Assembly: GCA_022266195.1 (NCBI GenBank)
Contig: WHVY01000003.1
Coordinates: forward strand, 8,928,001-8,992,000
DNA from: Tetranychus cinnabarinus
Lineage: Eukaryota; Arthropoda; Arachnida; Trombidiformes; Tetranychidae
Length of the DNA stretch: 64,000 nt
Direction: 5' to 3'
Shown: one piece after another, positions 49,753 to 61,400 of the stretch
Position numbering within the stretch: position 1 is the first letter of the stretch
Layout: each line of letters begins with the position of its first letter
Program-made: the position numbers and the translations under genes
The notes under the pieces: model-generated
What the model was told of the DNA's origin: nothing
The model's database searches: none
What the model saw: only the letters and a program-made list of their open reading frames with translations

Positions 49753-50370
49753 AACCAAATATTGATCAAATGCCATCAGAGTTGAAACACCAAATGAAAA
49801 ATAGGATTCTTCATTGATTAACTTTCAACCATTTTCAGGTAAACTCGGATTTTCCCATCCATTAGCTTTATCCCAGAGATAATTAACAGAACAAGAGAAC
49901 ACTTCGAGAGATACTTTAAAGATACACAACTTGAATGGATTGGCCTTTTTTTCACTGTTATGGAATTAACTCTATAAAGAAAGAAGAGCAAAGAAAAAAA
50001 CAAAAGACAGAAAGGCACAACAAACCAGTTGAGTCGATTCCTGCGCATTTGAGCCAATTATTTCAATCAGAGCAAAGCTTGCATCATTCAAGTGACAGAG
50101 CAATTTGTCTCAACCAAGGTCGATCAAATGCCATCAATAGAGTTGAAACACCAAATGAAAAATGTAATTTTTCATCTATTCTTTTCAACCATTTTTCTCA
50201 GGTAACCTCGGATTTTCCATCCATAAACTTAAACAGAACAAGAGAACACTTAGACATCTTCGAAAGATACTTTAAAGGGTAAACAACTTTGTTGACGTGG
50301 CCTTTCACAATTGGAATCAATTCTAAAAAGAAAGAGAGTAAAGAGAGAGACAAAAAAGACAAAAACACAT
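49753..50370. repeat. Tandem duplication, period about 358 bp
   Basis: Copies begin near 49753 and 50112 (AACCAA, then GATCAAATGCCATCA). They share GAGTTGAAACACCAAATGAA, TTTTCAACCATTTT.CAGGTAA.CTCGGATTTT, AACAGAACAAGAGAACACTT and GATACTTTAAAG. The 115-codon plus-strand ORF at 49935-50282 spans the copy junction and is not conserved between copies, so it is not treated as a gene. Confidence 0.85.
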
Positions 50371-50461
50371 CAAGGTAGACTCAAAACAAACTGGAATAAA
50401 CAACAGAAGGATTAACTGCACCAAAGAAGAACCATAACAGATCTACTAACAGTTTAGACTA

Positions 50462-50543
50462 GAATGAAAATAGTGAAGAAACAGCAAGCCTTTATATACT
50501 CTCAGCAATAAAACTCATGACGTATTAAAAAACAGCCAATCAG
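50462..50543 (-). promoter_or_regulatory. Promoter-like module: CCAAT box, CRE-like site, TATA box (minus strand)
   Basis: On the minus strand, in order, are ATTGGC (inverted CCAAT, 50536-50541), a TGACGTA CRE-like word (50518-50524) and TATATAAA (50491-50498). A start would be expected near 50462-50467. The spacing of about -73, -56 and -30 is that of a textbook RNA polymerase II promoter. It faces away from the receptor genes, into the repeat-rich segment 46.1-50.4 kb. Confidence 0.4.
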
Positions 50544-50567
50544 AAGGCAAGATCCGCCTTTCTTCTC

Positions 50568-52131
50568 GAAAAGACTACCAAGCTGAACCAACAAAATGGC
50601 GTCGAAACAAAAATTTTTTACTCAAAATAAGGCAAAAAATTATTTAATTTACAACAAATAATAAGATCCAACGTAATAATTGATTGGAAACTGATTATCT
50701 TACAATTAGTGATAATTAATAATCCCATAGATGTTTAGTTCCTGGTTAACTAACCAACTACGGTTAGTCAATTAACCCAAATGGGAAACCAGACAAATTA
50801 AAATCTTGATATTAAATCTGGTTTTAACTAATTACTTTAATTGGCGATTTCATCTAGAATAATTGATTTAAATAATGATTTAATTATGATATCTTTCAAT
50901 CAAATTAGATGAAAATGATTCCTGGTTAAGCGTCAGCTCGATCAACATCTGTATTGACATTCAGCCTTTAGGCCTTGGATTCAAACAGTAAGCTTAGGAA
51001 GTCCAGACTTTATTAGTTAATCTTGAAATCAATTAAATCTTATGATTGAAATAGTCATGATTAATAGACTCGTCTATTGATATATTTAGCCAATCAATTT
51101 ATTAAAACCAGAGTAATGAAGTAATCATGTCAAAAATAACAGTAAAAGGCCTTTCAATGTAAAAGTGTCTTAAAGCCAATATTTTGGTAAAAACTGGTTA
51201 TTTTTGGGTTCGCTATTGGTTTCAATGTTAACAAGGATTCCATTGATTCCTTTATTAATTTAATAATTTTTACCATTCATCTTTGATAATTAAATACGAT
51301 TTAGCAAATGTAAACAAATGAAAATACATTTTGAGGGATCGTATATAAAGTGAGTAAATTGATTGATTTATTTGATCAAATGATGTTTTTGTTTCACTGA
51401 ACATTGAAATGGCTAATACAAAATGTAAAATATCAAAAACATATCATGTCAACAAGTCAAGATAATCACGAGGGTTTCAACTCAATGAAAGGTCTTGAGT
51501 GGGAAATCAATGAATAAATTAATGAAGTTTGTCATTGAAATGTTTAAACAATTACTAATGGTGTTTAATTGGACTACTGAATACACAATTACACGTTTAA
51601 TCTTGTCAAGTCATGATTAATATTGTAAAGTTTAAGCAAAATTTTCATTTGTTTGCTTTTTCCGGTATTTCCATGGATAACTGAAGAATCTGATTGAAAA
51701 TGAAGACTTTGTGCGGAGCCATTCTTATCATCGATCTGAGTTCTGTTACTTGTTAGTTGTGTAAAATTTTACTCAAGTTTTCATGTAATTATGTCATGAG
51801 GTGACTAAATAAATGCCAGGTGATGAATTAGACTCTAATTATTAGAGATTATCAAAGTTGATTTGATAAGATCGCTAGATGGCTGGACCTGTTAAAGCCT
51901 TGAAGGCAAAGCCTACAAAAGCTGTTTATTAATAAAAGTTGAGCAGACAGTTAAGTTATCTGATTCAAGTTTACACATTCACTTGAATAACTTACTGTTA
52001 CTTTATTAACATACAAGAGTCTGTCTAATTGTCAAGTTAATCATGCCAAGTAAAATTTATTCAGTTAACAGTCGTTTAAGATACTTGCTTACTTCACCAA
52101 CTTTCAGTTCCTATTGTGATTTTGAATGAGC
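50568..52131. other. Non-coding, nothing firm
   Basis: AT-rich sequence before the receptor cluster. An imperfect hairpin GGTTAACTAACC/GGTTAGTCAATTAACC lies near 50742-50777. No exon was recognised. Confidence 0.45.
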
Positions 52132-52254
52132 TTCAATAATTCTGGATTCTTGTTTGGAGGCATTTTCAAGATCACACAACAGATCTCATCATTGATTTCT
52201 GTAACGGTTACTATCGTTATTGCAATCCCGTCATTTATGTCTTACAATTGTTAG
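52132..52254 (+). pseudogene. Relic last exon of a gustatory receptor gene
   Basis: A 40-codon frame reads FNNSGFLFGGIF...IVIAIPSFMSYNC then stop. This matches the terminal exon of the three intact receptors downstream, which read GFS.GGLF...AIPSFN. Directly before it, ATTTTGAATGAG encodes ILNE, the residues that end exon 1 in the intact genes, but the intron and about seven codons are gone and the join is out of frame. No upstream exon body was found, so this is a decayed 3' remnant on the same strand as the cluster. Confidence 0.7.
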
Positions 52255-52967
52255 TAACAAGCTAATACTTTCAATAAATGTCGATCAACTGATCAAATAT
52301 TAAATTTACACACGTCTTAATTACGCACAATTTTGATTGCTTCAAACCGTTAGAGTCCTGTTCATCTCGACTCTTTCAAGCGATCCAAACTGTACAATTG
52401 ATTGATACAGACAAAGATGAAAATTGAATCTGAATCATAACTTATCAATTGCAAGTCTTAGAAGACATTATTATAATGAAATGTTCAAACCTAAAATTAG
52501 ACAAACACAGAATGATTGACATAAATAAACTGAAACCCAGTATTTGTCATCTTTGGGCATTAAATTTCTAGTTTAACGTCTAGTTATGTGTATCGGAATC
52601 GAACTTATTGCCGTTCTAAAGCTTCGACTATTCGACTTTTTGATAAAACTCTAAAGTTATCAAAAATTTTAACTTTTGACATTGATATCGATTACTTGTT
52701 AATTCCCGAATTTTCAAGGCATCATTTTTTAATTTGAATTATTTAATGCTATAGTTGATTTTAAATGTACTAAATAGCTTTTTAAACATGTTTACTTCAT
52801 GCAAAATGTATCAATTGAAATGAAAATATTCATAATTCATTTTAGTACAATGATTTTGTGTGTCATGAGGAAATTAAATGAAACTGGCTTTTGTCGAGAC
52901 TCATTTTATGTATCCACAGGATTTCAAGGATTTCATTTTATCCATTTTGCTTTTATAGTTCGTCAAA
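52255..52967. other. Intergenic; putative upstream region of the first receptor gene
   Basis: The last about 330 bases resemble the sequence before the second receptor gene (about 54310-54460), sharing words such as GATATCGATTACTTG and TTTTCAAG. The duplicated unit therefore includes upstream DNA as well as the coding region. Confidence 0.5.
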
Positions 52968-54162
52968 ATGACTTCCATCAATAGGCATCAGTGTTTCATA
53001 AGAAATGAAGAGCTAAAAAATTATCCAAAAATAGATATCAACTCGATTCCATTCAGATTCAAATTAATGATTTCATCAACAAGTAATGCTTTTGGAAAGT
53101 GTTTATTTGCATTATTCATGCTTCTGAGTAACTCAATGTATTTGAAACAGTTACTGAAAAATACTTTAGATTCAAGGTTTTCAGTTGAACTAAAAAGTTT
53201 CGTTGGCTTTTTAATTGAAAATAATGGATTCTTCTCCTTTTATTTCCGTTTTAATCATAAATTTTTGCGACAAATTGATGATTATTGGAACGAATTACAA
53301 ATAGATTTTGATTATGAAACGAGAAAATATTTTTGGACTCAAAAGACTATCAGCCGTTTATTTCCAATTATAGTGTATATAAGTTCGTACTTCTTTAATA
53401 ACACTTTGTTGTTCTATGCGTGGTACGAAGAAACAGATAAATCGAGTAATATATTTGCTTTCGTCTTTGGTATTATTTTTGGACCGATAGCTTATTTCAA
53501 TTTTTTTTGTCAAGCTTGCATTCTCATTGAATTGCCGATCTTAGCTCAAACAGCTCTTCGGTTCAACTTAAGCAAGTTGAATAAGCTCTACAAAGAATCA
53601 GTAAGACGTGATAAAAGACTGAATATCGATGATATTAAAGATCTTCGTCAAAAGTATCTCTCGACTCATCGTTTAGTTGAGAAGATCAATGAAATCATGA
53701 GCCCTTGTTTATTCTTGATTTTCATTTGTTTTGTGTCTAATAGCTGTTATTTTTTTTATGCTTTAGTATTTCTTGAACACAATTTTCTCAACAGACTAAG
53801 TCTTGCTATTCGCTGTGTTTTGGTAGTAATAATTATGCTCAAAATCGCATATTGGGCTATCCAAGTCCATATAAAATCTCGAGAATTATTGATGGCTGTA
53901 TATAAATTATCTCTCAAAACTGACTCGATAAGGATTCTCAATGAGGTCTGTTCGTATTCATGATTCGTCCACATTCAATTTTTTGAGTTAATTACATTTT
54001 TTTCTTATTTAGATGACATTATTCCTCAATTGCAATGAAATCGGATTCTCATTGGGTGGACTTTTCATGTTGACGACTTCGTCCTTATCAACATTGTTCA
54101 GCATATTAACGACTATGATTATTGCTATTCCATCATTCAACAAACACGAAGATACTCATTGA
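52968..54162 (+). CDS. Gustatory receptor, two exons (receptor 1 of 3)
   Basis: A predicted seven-transmembrane chemosensory receptor channel of the arthropod gustatory receptor family; its ligand is unknown. Exon 1 is 52968-53945 (326 codons) and exon 2 is 54013-54162, giving 375 residues. The 67-bp intron (GTCTGT...TTTATTTAG) is in phase 0, as is usual for the last intron of this family. Hydrophobic segments lie at about 41-58, 76-94, 130-150, 161-188, 243-268, 279-300 and 336-366. The family signature is at the C-terminus: EIGFSLGGLF, then AIPSFN. Without splicing the frame ends four codons into the intron region. AATAAA follows at 54268. Receptor 2 is a clear tandem paralogue. Confidence 0.88.
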
Positions 54163-54267
54163 GTTAACTGAATCGAACAAATAACATCAAAATATTGTCA
54201 TCCATTAATTGTTGACAAAGGTACGAAGTAAAATATTAGTACAATGCAATATTAGAACGCAACCCAC

Positions 54268-54273
54268 AATAAA
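54268..54273 (+). terminator. Poly(A) signal, receptor 1
   Basis: AATAAA 105 bp after the stop codon of receptor 1 and before the start of receptor 2. Confidence 0.4.
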
Positions 54274-54599
54274 AATGGCTTTCTTCGTTCTTTCGTTCTA
54301 AATCACAGCTTGTAAATTTTGAAATTTCAAATTTTGATTCTGATATCGATTACTTGATGACCTGTAAGTTTTCAAGATGTCATTTGGTTGAATTGAATTA
54401 TTCAAAACTGAAGTTTTATGTGATTAAATATCTTTTTGATCATCAAGAATAATGCCAAAAGTATTAACAATAATAAAAGTATTAACATTTAATCAATTTA
54501 AAAATAATGACACTTTGCTTCGATTTTCAATGAAACTGATTTCTCGTTTTCATTCCGTCCATTTAACTTCTGTGTTTACAATTCTGTAGTATAACAACA

Positions 54600-55818
54600 A
54601 TGACTTCCATCAATAGACATCAATGTTTTTTAAAAAATGAAGATCTCAAAAATTATCCCAAAATATCTATAAACTCGATTCCAACCAGATACAAATTAAT
54701 GATTTCATCAACAAATGGTGCTCTTGGAAAATGTTTATTCATATTAATTGCGCTCGTATTGAACATGAAGTATTTAAATTTTATACTTGCTATTTCTTCG
54801 GATCCCGGTTTGTCAGTTTTATCAAAAAGTGCTGTATGTTACGCTTTGATTGATAATATTTACTTCATTTTCTTACATTTCAATTATAATCATGAATTTT
54901 TGGGACAAATTGAGGATTATTGGAACGAATTACAAATAGATTTTGATTATGAAACGAGGAAATATTTTTGGACTCAGCAAGCCATCAGTCGTTTATTCAC
55001 ACTTGTAACGTATACAAGTTACATAGCCTTTAATTACATTGACTCGTTCTATGGGTGGTACACGGAAACAGCCAATAATTCGAGTAAAGACTCTTTTATC
55101 GAAGATGTATTTCATTACGTGTTGCATATTATTGCTGGACCAGTATCTTATTTCAACAACTTTTGTCAGACTTGTATTTTCAATGATTTACTGATCTTAG
55201 CACAAACAGCACTTCTATTTAGTGTCATTAAATTGAAGAAACTTTACATTGGCTCAGTGCGAGGCAAGAAAATACTGAATATCGATGTTATTACAGACCT
55301 TCGTCATAAGTATCTCTCGACTCATCGTTTAGTTGAGAAAATCAATGAAATCATGAGTCCGTGTTTGTTGATAATGTTTATTCATTTCACATTGTGGGTT
55401 ATCCATTTATCTTATGCTTTGCTTTTTCTTGATGTCCATCAGCTGATTAAATTCAAACGGATCATACAGTGTGTCATAATGTTAATGATTTTAGTCTTCA
55501 TGGCGTCTTTGGCTATCCGAGTTCATATAAAATCTCAAGAATTATTGATGACAGTATATAAATTATCTCTCAAAACGGACTCAATAAGGATTCTCAGTGA
55601 GGTCTGTTCGTATTCATGATTCGTCCACATTCAATTTTTTGAGTTAATTACATTTTTTTCTTATTTAGATGACATTATTCCTCAATTACAATGAAATTGG
55701 ATTCTCATTCGGTGGACTTTTCATGTTGACGACATCGTCCTTATCGACATTGTTCAGCATATTAACTACTATTGTCATTGCTATTCCATCATTTAATAAA
55801 CACGAAGATACTCATTAA
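54600..55818 (+). CDS. Gustatory receptor, two exons (receptor 2 of 3)
   Basis: A tandem paralogue of the preceding receptor. Exon 1 is 54600-55601 (334 codons) and exon 2 is 55669-55818, giving 383 residues. It begins MTSINRHQCF like receptor 1 and shares YWNELQIDFDYETRKYFWTQ, YLSTHRLVEKINEIMSPCL and the terminal GFSFGGLF...AIPSFNKHEDTH. It has about eight extra residues before the fourth membrane segment. The intron (55602-55668) is identical in sequence and length to that of receptor 1 although the exon bodies differ considerably. The protein is predicted in the plasma membrane of chemosensory neurons; ligand unknown. Frame and splice sites are intact, so it is likely functional. Confidence 0.88.
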
Positions 55819-56492
55819 GATGAGTGAATCGTGGACTCGTCACTTGTGAACAAAATTTTTCAGATTGGTTGATGTTTGTTCATGCTGGCCAAAGGAACTT
55901 AGTCAAAGCAATGTTGCGATGAGCCATGATCGGAATCTGCTTTCCGATATTACATACAAACATTTAAAGCTGTTTATAGTTTTGATAATAACAAATAATT
56001 CATGATTAAATGTTTTTCAGAAACTAAATTCTGGTTTCGCTTATTAAATATTGAACCATTCCATATTAATCTTTCATAATTAATAAAAGTTAAATTTTTG
56101 ATTGACCTTTTTCCAACTTTCAATTTACAATCAAAAATGTTGAATAAATAATTGTTTTTATTATTAACCATCAAGAGCTCGTAAAAATCATTTACATTAA
56201 ACTCGTCAACATGAATTGAACATTTAAAGATATACATTTGCATCAATATCAATGTTTACAGATGACATTTGATATTAAAATTTAGCTTTATCCAAAATTA
56301 TTCATCGATTTTTGCATTAAACTCATAAATACATTAATATTTTGTAAAATGCTCCTCAATGGTCCAATGGATTTTAAAAATTTTAAATTAATGAAAAAAT
56401 CATTTCGAACCATCTTTTGAGTTTGTCAAACAAAATTGAAACTCGCCAAAGCTATCGTTATACCTTTGAGTTCAATTTGAATACAACCAAAG
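55819..56492. other. Intergenic between receptors 2 and 3
   Basis: AT-rich, with no exon found. The minus-strand frame 55974-56252 is rich in Asn, Lys and Ile, as expected by chance in such DNA. Confidence 0.5.
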
Positions 56493-57693
56493 ATGATTGA
56501 CATCAAAATTTTGAAATGTTTATTGAGCAAAAATGAAGCAAATTATCCGAAAATTTCCATAGATTCACTTTCATCAAGATTGAATTTGATTGTTTCATCG
56601 TCAAATGGAGTTACAGGGAATGGCTTATTTCTGGTTATAATGGTTTTAATTTTTGCAAGACACTTGATAAAACTGGTCAACATTTCATTGGATTCAACCT
56701 TTTCCTTCAGTCCTTTGGAAGTATTGCATTTTTCATTTCAACTTTTCATTTTCTTTCTATTCTATGTTAAATATAATCAACAATTTTTGGACAAAGTGAT
56801 CGCTCACTATCAAGTAATAAACATTGATTACGACCATCAAACTCGAAAGTTTTTCTGGATTCACCGAACAGTCTACAGAGTTTTGATTATATTAAGTTAC
56901 ATGCCACAAGCTCTTCATAAAGTGAATGTTTACAAGCACTCTTGGCCATATCAGAGTCAAACCTCTGCTTCAACGTCGATTGATTCATTGAATTATTGGC
57001 TGTCCATTTTGTCGACTACAGTTTACTATCCTTTCGCACTATCACAAGATCTGATTTTGATTGATTTAGCAATGCTGTCTCAAGCAACACTCAATAACAT
57101 CAATGATCAGTTGAATGCTATTAGTAAAGAGATGCAACTTGAGGGCAACAAATTGAACAATAAAGTTGTCAAAATGCTTCGTTGGCAATATCTTTTGATT
57201 CATCGATTGGTTGATGAATCAAGTTCATTCATGAATCTCGCTACATTTGGTTTGATAAGTCATTATGTGTACTTTGTAATCGTCGACTTTTATACTTTGG
57301 CATTTGATAAGCAAATTGTACCAATCAAAATTAGTTCAATGTTTGCATTTCTGGGAATACTTCTTGAACTCTGTCTAATTACCCATTCAGTTGTAGCCAT
57401 TTACATCAAGTCTCAACAGCCTGTACCAATTTTATACAAGCTATCGTTCAAAACAGATTCATTTGCCGTTCTCAATGAGGTGAGTCTCAATGGGAAAAGT
57501 CTCAAGCTTAAATCGCATAACATTTAATCAAATCTTTTTCGTTCAGATTTCCCTGTTCCTTTACCGTATCGGTTTCAATGATATTGGATTCTCTTTTGGT
57601 CACCTTTTCATGATCACTCCAGATTTCATATCTACTCTGGCTCTTGTAACTATCTCAATAATCATTGCTATTCCGTCATTTAATTCAACTTGA
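56493..57693 (+). CDS. Gustatory receptor, two exons (receptor 3 of 3, divergent)
   Basis: A third receptor of the same family, clearly more distant. Exon 1 is 56493-57479 (329 codons) and exon 2 is 57547-57693, giving 377 residues. The 67-bp intron has a canonical GTGAGT donor and a TTCAG acceptor, in the same phase-0 position as in its neighbours (after VLNE). Shared landmarks are NYPKISIDS near the N-terminus, DYDHQTRKFFW, LLIHRLVDE, YIKSQ...LYKLSFKTDS and the terminal DIGFSFGHLF...AIPSFN. Seven hydrophobic segments are present. A poly(A) signal AATAAA lies at 57703-57708, just after the stop. It converges with the NAA25 gene on the opposite strand. Confidence 0.87.
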
Positions 57694-57702
57694 TAAAACT
57701 AA

Positions 57703-57708
57703 AATAAA
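57703..57708 (+). terminator. Poly(A) signal, receptor 3
   Basis: AATAAA ten bases after the stop codon; a very short 3' UTR is implied. Confidence 0.45.
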
Positions 57709-58461
57709 ATTAATCGTTAGCTTTGAATAGATCAGTTAGGATAGAATCGAACAATAATTTTCTTTGATTTCAGTACTAAAAGATGTATCATAATAAAATA
57801 TATCAGTTCAAAGTAACTTCTAGTTTTATTTATTCTTAACATCCCTTGAAATTTTATTTTATTGAGAAAGTAAAATTGTTGGAATGAATTGTGGACGGAA
57901 TCGCATTAAATCGCAAATTTTGACTCAAATTTGTCAATCATTTGATTGCTTGTCAAGTTATAATGCCTGTGTCACTCCCTGAATAACATCAAAATAAATC
58001 AATTCAGTTGTGCAGTGTCATAACGTGAATCCATCGTCATATTTTTCCGACTATAATAATCAACTAAATTGGTTTACAGATTCCATTTGGATTGCAATGT
58101 TCCAATATCGTTAACAGCCAATAGTAAAATTGATAATCAAAGATAAACTGTTCTCGTCATTCTAATAAAAGCTAAACAATTTTTTTATTTTTGGCCTCTT
58201 GTTTTGATTTTATGATTATTGGTTGCTGGAGTACAGATTCCACCAAGAATTAGTTTCGATATCTCGTTAATATCCAATATCGCCAGTATCTTGTATGAGG
58301 TAAGCTATGTAAGATACTAAATCGTTTTGTGTCACATCGAAAAGTTTATGAATTTCAGGGGAAATCGCAAATTGCTTCGCAAGAAAAAATTCAACTTATA
58401 GAGGCCATTAAACTGATTTAATGCTAACAAATGAGTTCAGTAAAATTTTCAATATATTTAG
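57709..58461. other. Convergent intergenic region
   Basis: It lies between the 3' ends of receptor 3 (plus) and NAA25 (minus). On the minus strand AATAAA at 58184-58189, about 270 bp past the NAA25 stop, is a candidate poly(A) signal; others lie near 57823-57856. No other feature was seen. Confidence 0.5.
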
Positions 58462-61400
58462 TTACAATTTGAGAGAGTTGAGATATTTCATTTTCATTGA
58501 AATAGTAGAATGGAGTTGGCTTGCAGTCTTTTTATAACTTTGTTCCAGCTTTGACGTTATTTCCTTGTGGGTTGAGTGATAAACCTATAGTAAAAAGATC
58601 AAAGGTATTAGTTATTGTTGATAAAGCAAGCAAAAAAATAACTTACGTCTGGTTGTTGAAAGAAAATGCCTTTGCTTTTGAACATATCATAATCAACAGG
58701 TGCATTGATAAGATGATTTAAATTCATTTCATCTAGTGTTGAGAGTAAAAACGCAAGGCATGTGTTCATTTCGTTCAAAGCATTGTTGAAGTTTTCTACT
58801 ATTCCACTTATGTTGGCCAAAACTTCAAGATTACGCTTTTTCTTATTTTTCTTGGATTCTTGGAGATCTTTTTTAACTGATAGATTAATAAATCCTAATA
58901 GTATAACAGCAAAACATATTGTTTCGACAATGAATGATAAATCATTCAAAACTTTTCCCAATTCAAAGAAAGAATTAGACACTTTTAAAGAAACAGAAAT
59001 GTCGTTGATAATGGATTGCAAGATATTGAGCCAGGAATCGTCCCAAGATACTGCTTTCTCTTTGCTCGATTCATGAACCACTTTCAGTTGATTGAGGATC
59101 TTGAGAATAATGTCAAAGTAATCTTTTTGCAAATAATAATTAATCCTGGAAGGTTGAGGTCCTTGCAAAGGAAACTAAAAAGAAAGAGAAAATTTAATTA
59201 GATAAATTCAAATGGCCCGCCAAAAATAAAAACAATTGTATCACCAGTAAATTCAAGCTTACCATTTCCAAATAAATTGGTTTAGTCTTTAATGTTTCAT
59301 AGTAAGCTGTAAGTTTTTCCAAATTTTTTGTAAAACTCGGAAAGTCACTTTCTTCAAATTTGGCTCCAATCGAGTTAGAATTTATCATTTCACTTGAACC
59401 AGCATTATTCAAATCTTTTAATTCTAATTTAGCCAGACTGCAAAATCCGACAACTATGGTTTTGAGTAATAGATGACGAAGTTTAATCCATTTGAGTTGA
59501 TCGTCAAACCATTTTTCACGATTTTTTTCAGACTGTTCACTGGTTTCATTGTCCAAAACTCGAAAAATTGCCACATCTCGATTATCCAAGCGGTCATCGA
59601 AACCGTTTTCAATTTTATCTAAATCGACATCAATTGTCATCATAGTTTGAGCAAAGGAATCAGGACTATATAGAAAAAGGAAAAATTATTTAGAATGAGT
59701 TTTAAAAATGACTGCAAAAACTAAATTTAAAAGAGGTACTCACCTTTTAGTGACTAAAATAAGAGCTAAAACCATTTTATCGAGCTCTACAGATGAATAA
59801 TTTATAGAGAGATTTAATCTTTCTTTCAATTTCATAATTTCTTCTATTTTGGTGAAACTTCCTATCTTATAAAAAGATACGAGAAAATCAAAAGTCTACA
59901 GAAAAAAGAAAAAATAAAAACAAAAAATAAAACGATAAATAAATATTATGACTGAGAGCCTCATATTGAAAAAGTAAAGACAACTTACATCTTTGTAATT
60001 GGCACAGTAAAATCTAGATGCGTTAGTAATTTTTTTACAAGCAGTAGAAAAATGTCCACATAGGAGCAAAGCATCAGAAATTAAGTAACCTAAAGTATCT
60101 ATTTGGAGATGCTTGATGTCCATTGATTCAAACCATTGGTTACTACAGCCACAAGCTCCGATAGCGTTATAAATTTTGATTAAGGCTAATTTACTATTAT
60201 AGTTGGATGGACTTTTTTTGAGAGATCGTTCCAAAATGATAAGAAGATTAAGTAACTTTGAATTGTCCTTTATATTTGATTCGTTCAGCAAAAGATATGA
60301 AATAACCAGTACGAAAGGATCTGGAGGTTGGAAATCGCTCGGCAGCAAATCAACTCCAAATTGAATACTATGGTCGTATAGGTCGAGCAATCTCGCTATA
60401 AGTTTCTGTTTATCAAAATCTTCCATAGAGCTATATCTACCAGCAAAATAGTTCAACTTGATAAAACATAGAAGTCGATACATTTCATTCAGGGTTGTAG
60501 GTTCTTTATCCATTAATGGGCCATGGATAACCTCGATAGCATCAATAATCTACAAATGAAATGAAATATTAATATTAATATTTATAAATTCAACTAAATA
60601 TTATAAAAAGTACTTACAGAGCATATATCAGCTTTAGGTTTGTTAAACTTGGTGAAAAGGTACGAGAAATCAAAAAAGGAGGCATCTTTGTGTCCAAAAA
60701 GAGTGAAAAACTGGGTATACAATTTGATTGAATCCACAGAGATAGTCGATAAAAGGGAATGGTAAGATGGGTGATTTTCACATCTTGCCTTTAGAGTTTC
60801 GTAGAGTTCAATTCTAGCGATGTAAGGTGCTCGATACTTAGAGTGTGAAATTTTCTTGCTACTCTGTTTTCCGTTTGAACTAGATTCGTTCTTGATATAT
60901 AAATATTTAGAGATGGTTTCGATTACTTTAAATATGAAGGGATTATCTTCATTTTTGGGCACTTGGTCAGCAGAAGAATGAACATTAATGGCTAATTGTT
61001 CAAGTTTAAATGCAACCTCGTAAAGCTGTTGGTAATATTCAAGCTGGTCAACATTATTGTCTATTAGGGATCGGAAAGTTTCAAAAGCTTCTTGATAACG
61101 TGATGTTTTCAAATAAAGATATGCTTTCCGTCGCCTTAAGAAGTCTAAATAATTAGGCAGTAGTCGCGCAAGAGGACCATCCGTAGCTTTCAATATTTCT
61201 TCAAAATTTTCTTGTTTCTCCAATATCATGAGATACAATTCCACTTCAGCTTCCGATTCTACTTTATCTTCATCAATAAACTTTTTACACATCTTCTGGG
61301 CCAATGAAAGCAACATTTTACTGGCCATCTCTTTATCTGGATTGGTGATTGCCTGTTAAAATAAAAATTAGATGTAAGTTTCATAATGTATATTATAAAA

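Larger units (their letters stand above)
46108..50467 (-). ncRNA. Putative minus-strand non-coding transcription unit
   Basis: I infer one transcript from three signals on the minus strand: a compact promoter-like module ending near 50465, a plausible intron at 47533-47618 (donor TTG/GTGAGT, acceptor TTTCAG/AAGC, 86 bp, in the size class of mite introns), and AATAAA plus a GT-rich tail at 46108. The body is packed with local tandem repeats and has no ORF I recognise. The frame across the intron gives only about 39 codons from a possible ATG at 47717. Alternatives are an LTR-like or non-autonomous mobile element, or a lineage-specific gene. Without RNA data this is a hypothesis. Confidence 0.25.

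Noticed and set aside
49935..50282. Plus-strand ORF of 115 codons
   Set aside because: It spans the junction of a tandem duplication, is not conserved between the two copies and has no family motif.
45600..50700. Possible LTR retrotransposon
   Set aside because: No pair of long direct terminal repeats and no gag/pol motifs were found. It is kept only as a putative transcription unit with tandem repeats.
58762..59076. Plus-strand ORF of 104 codons
   Set aside because: Antisense to exon 8 of NAA25, whose reading frame has clear family similarity; a shadow frame.
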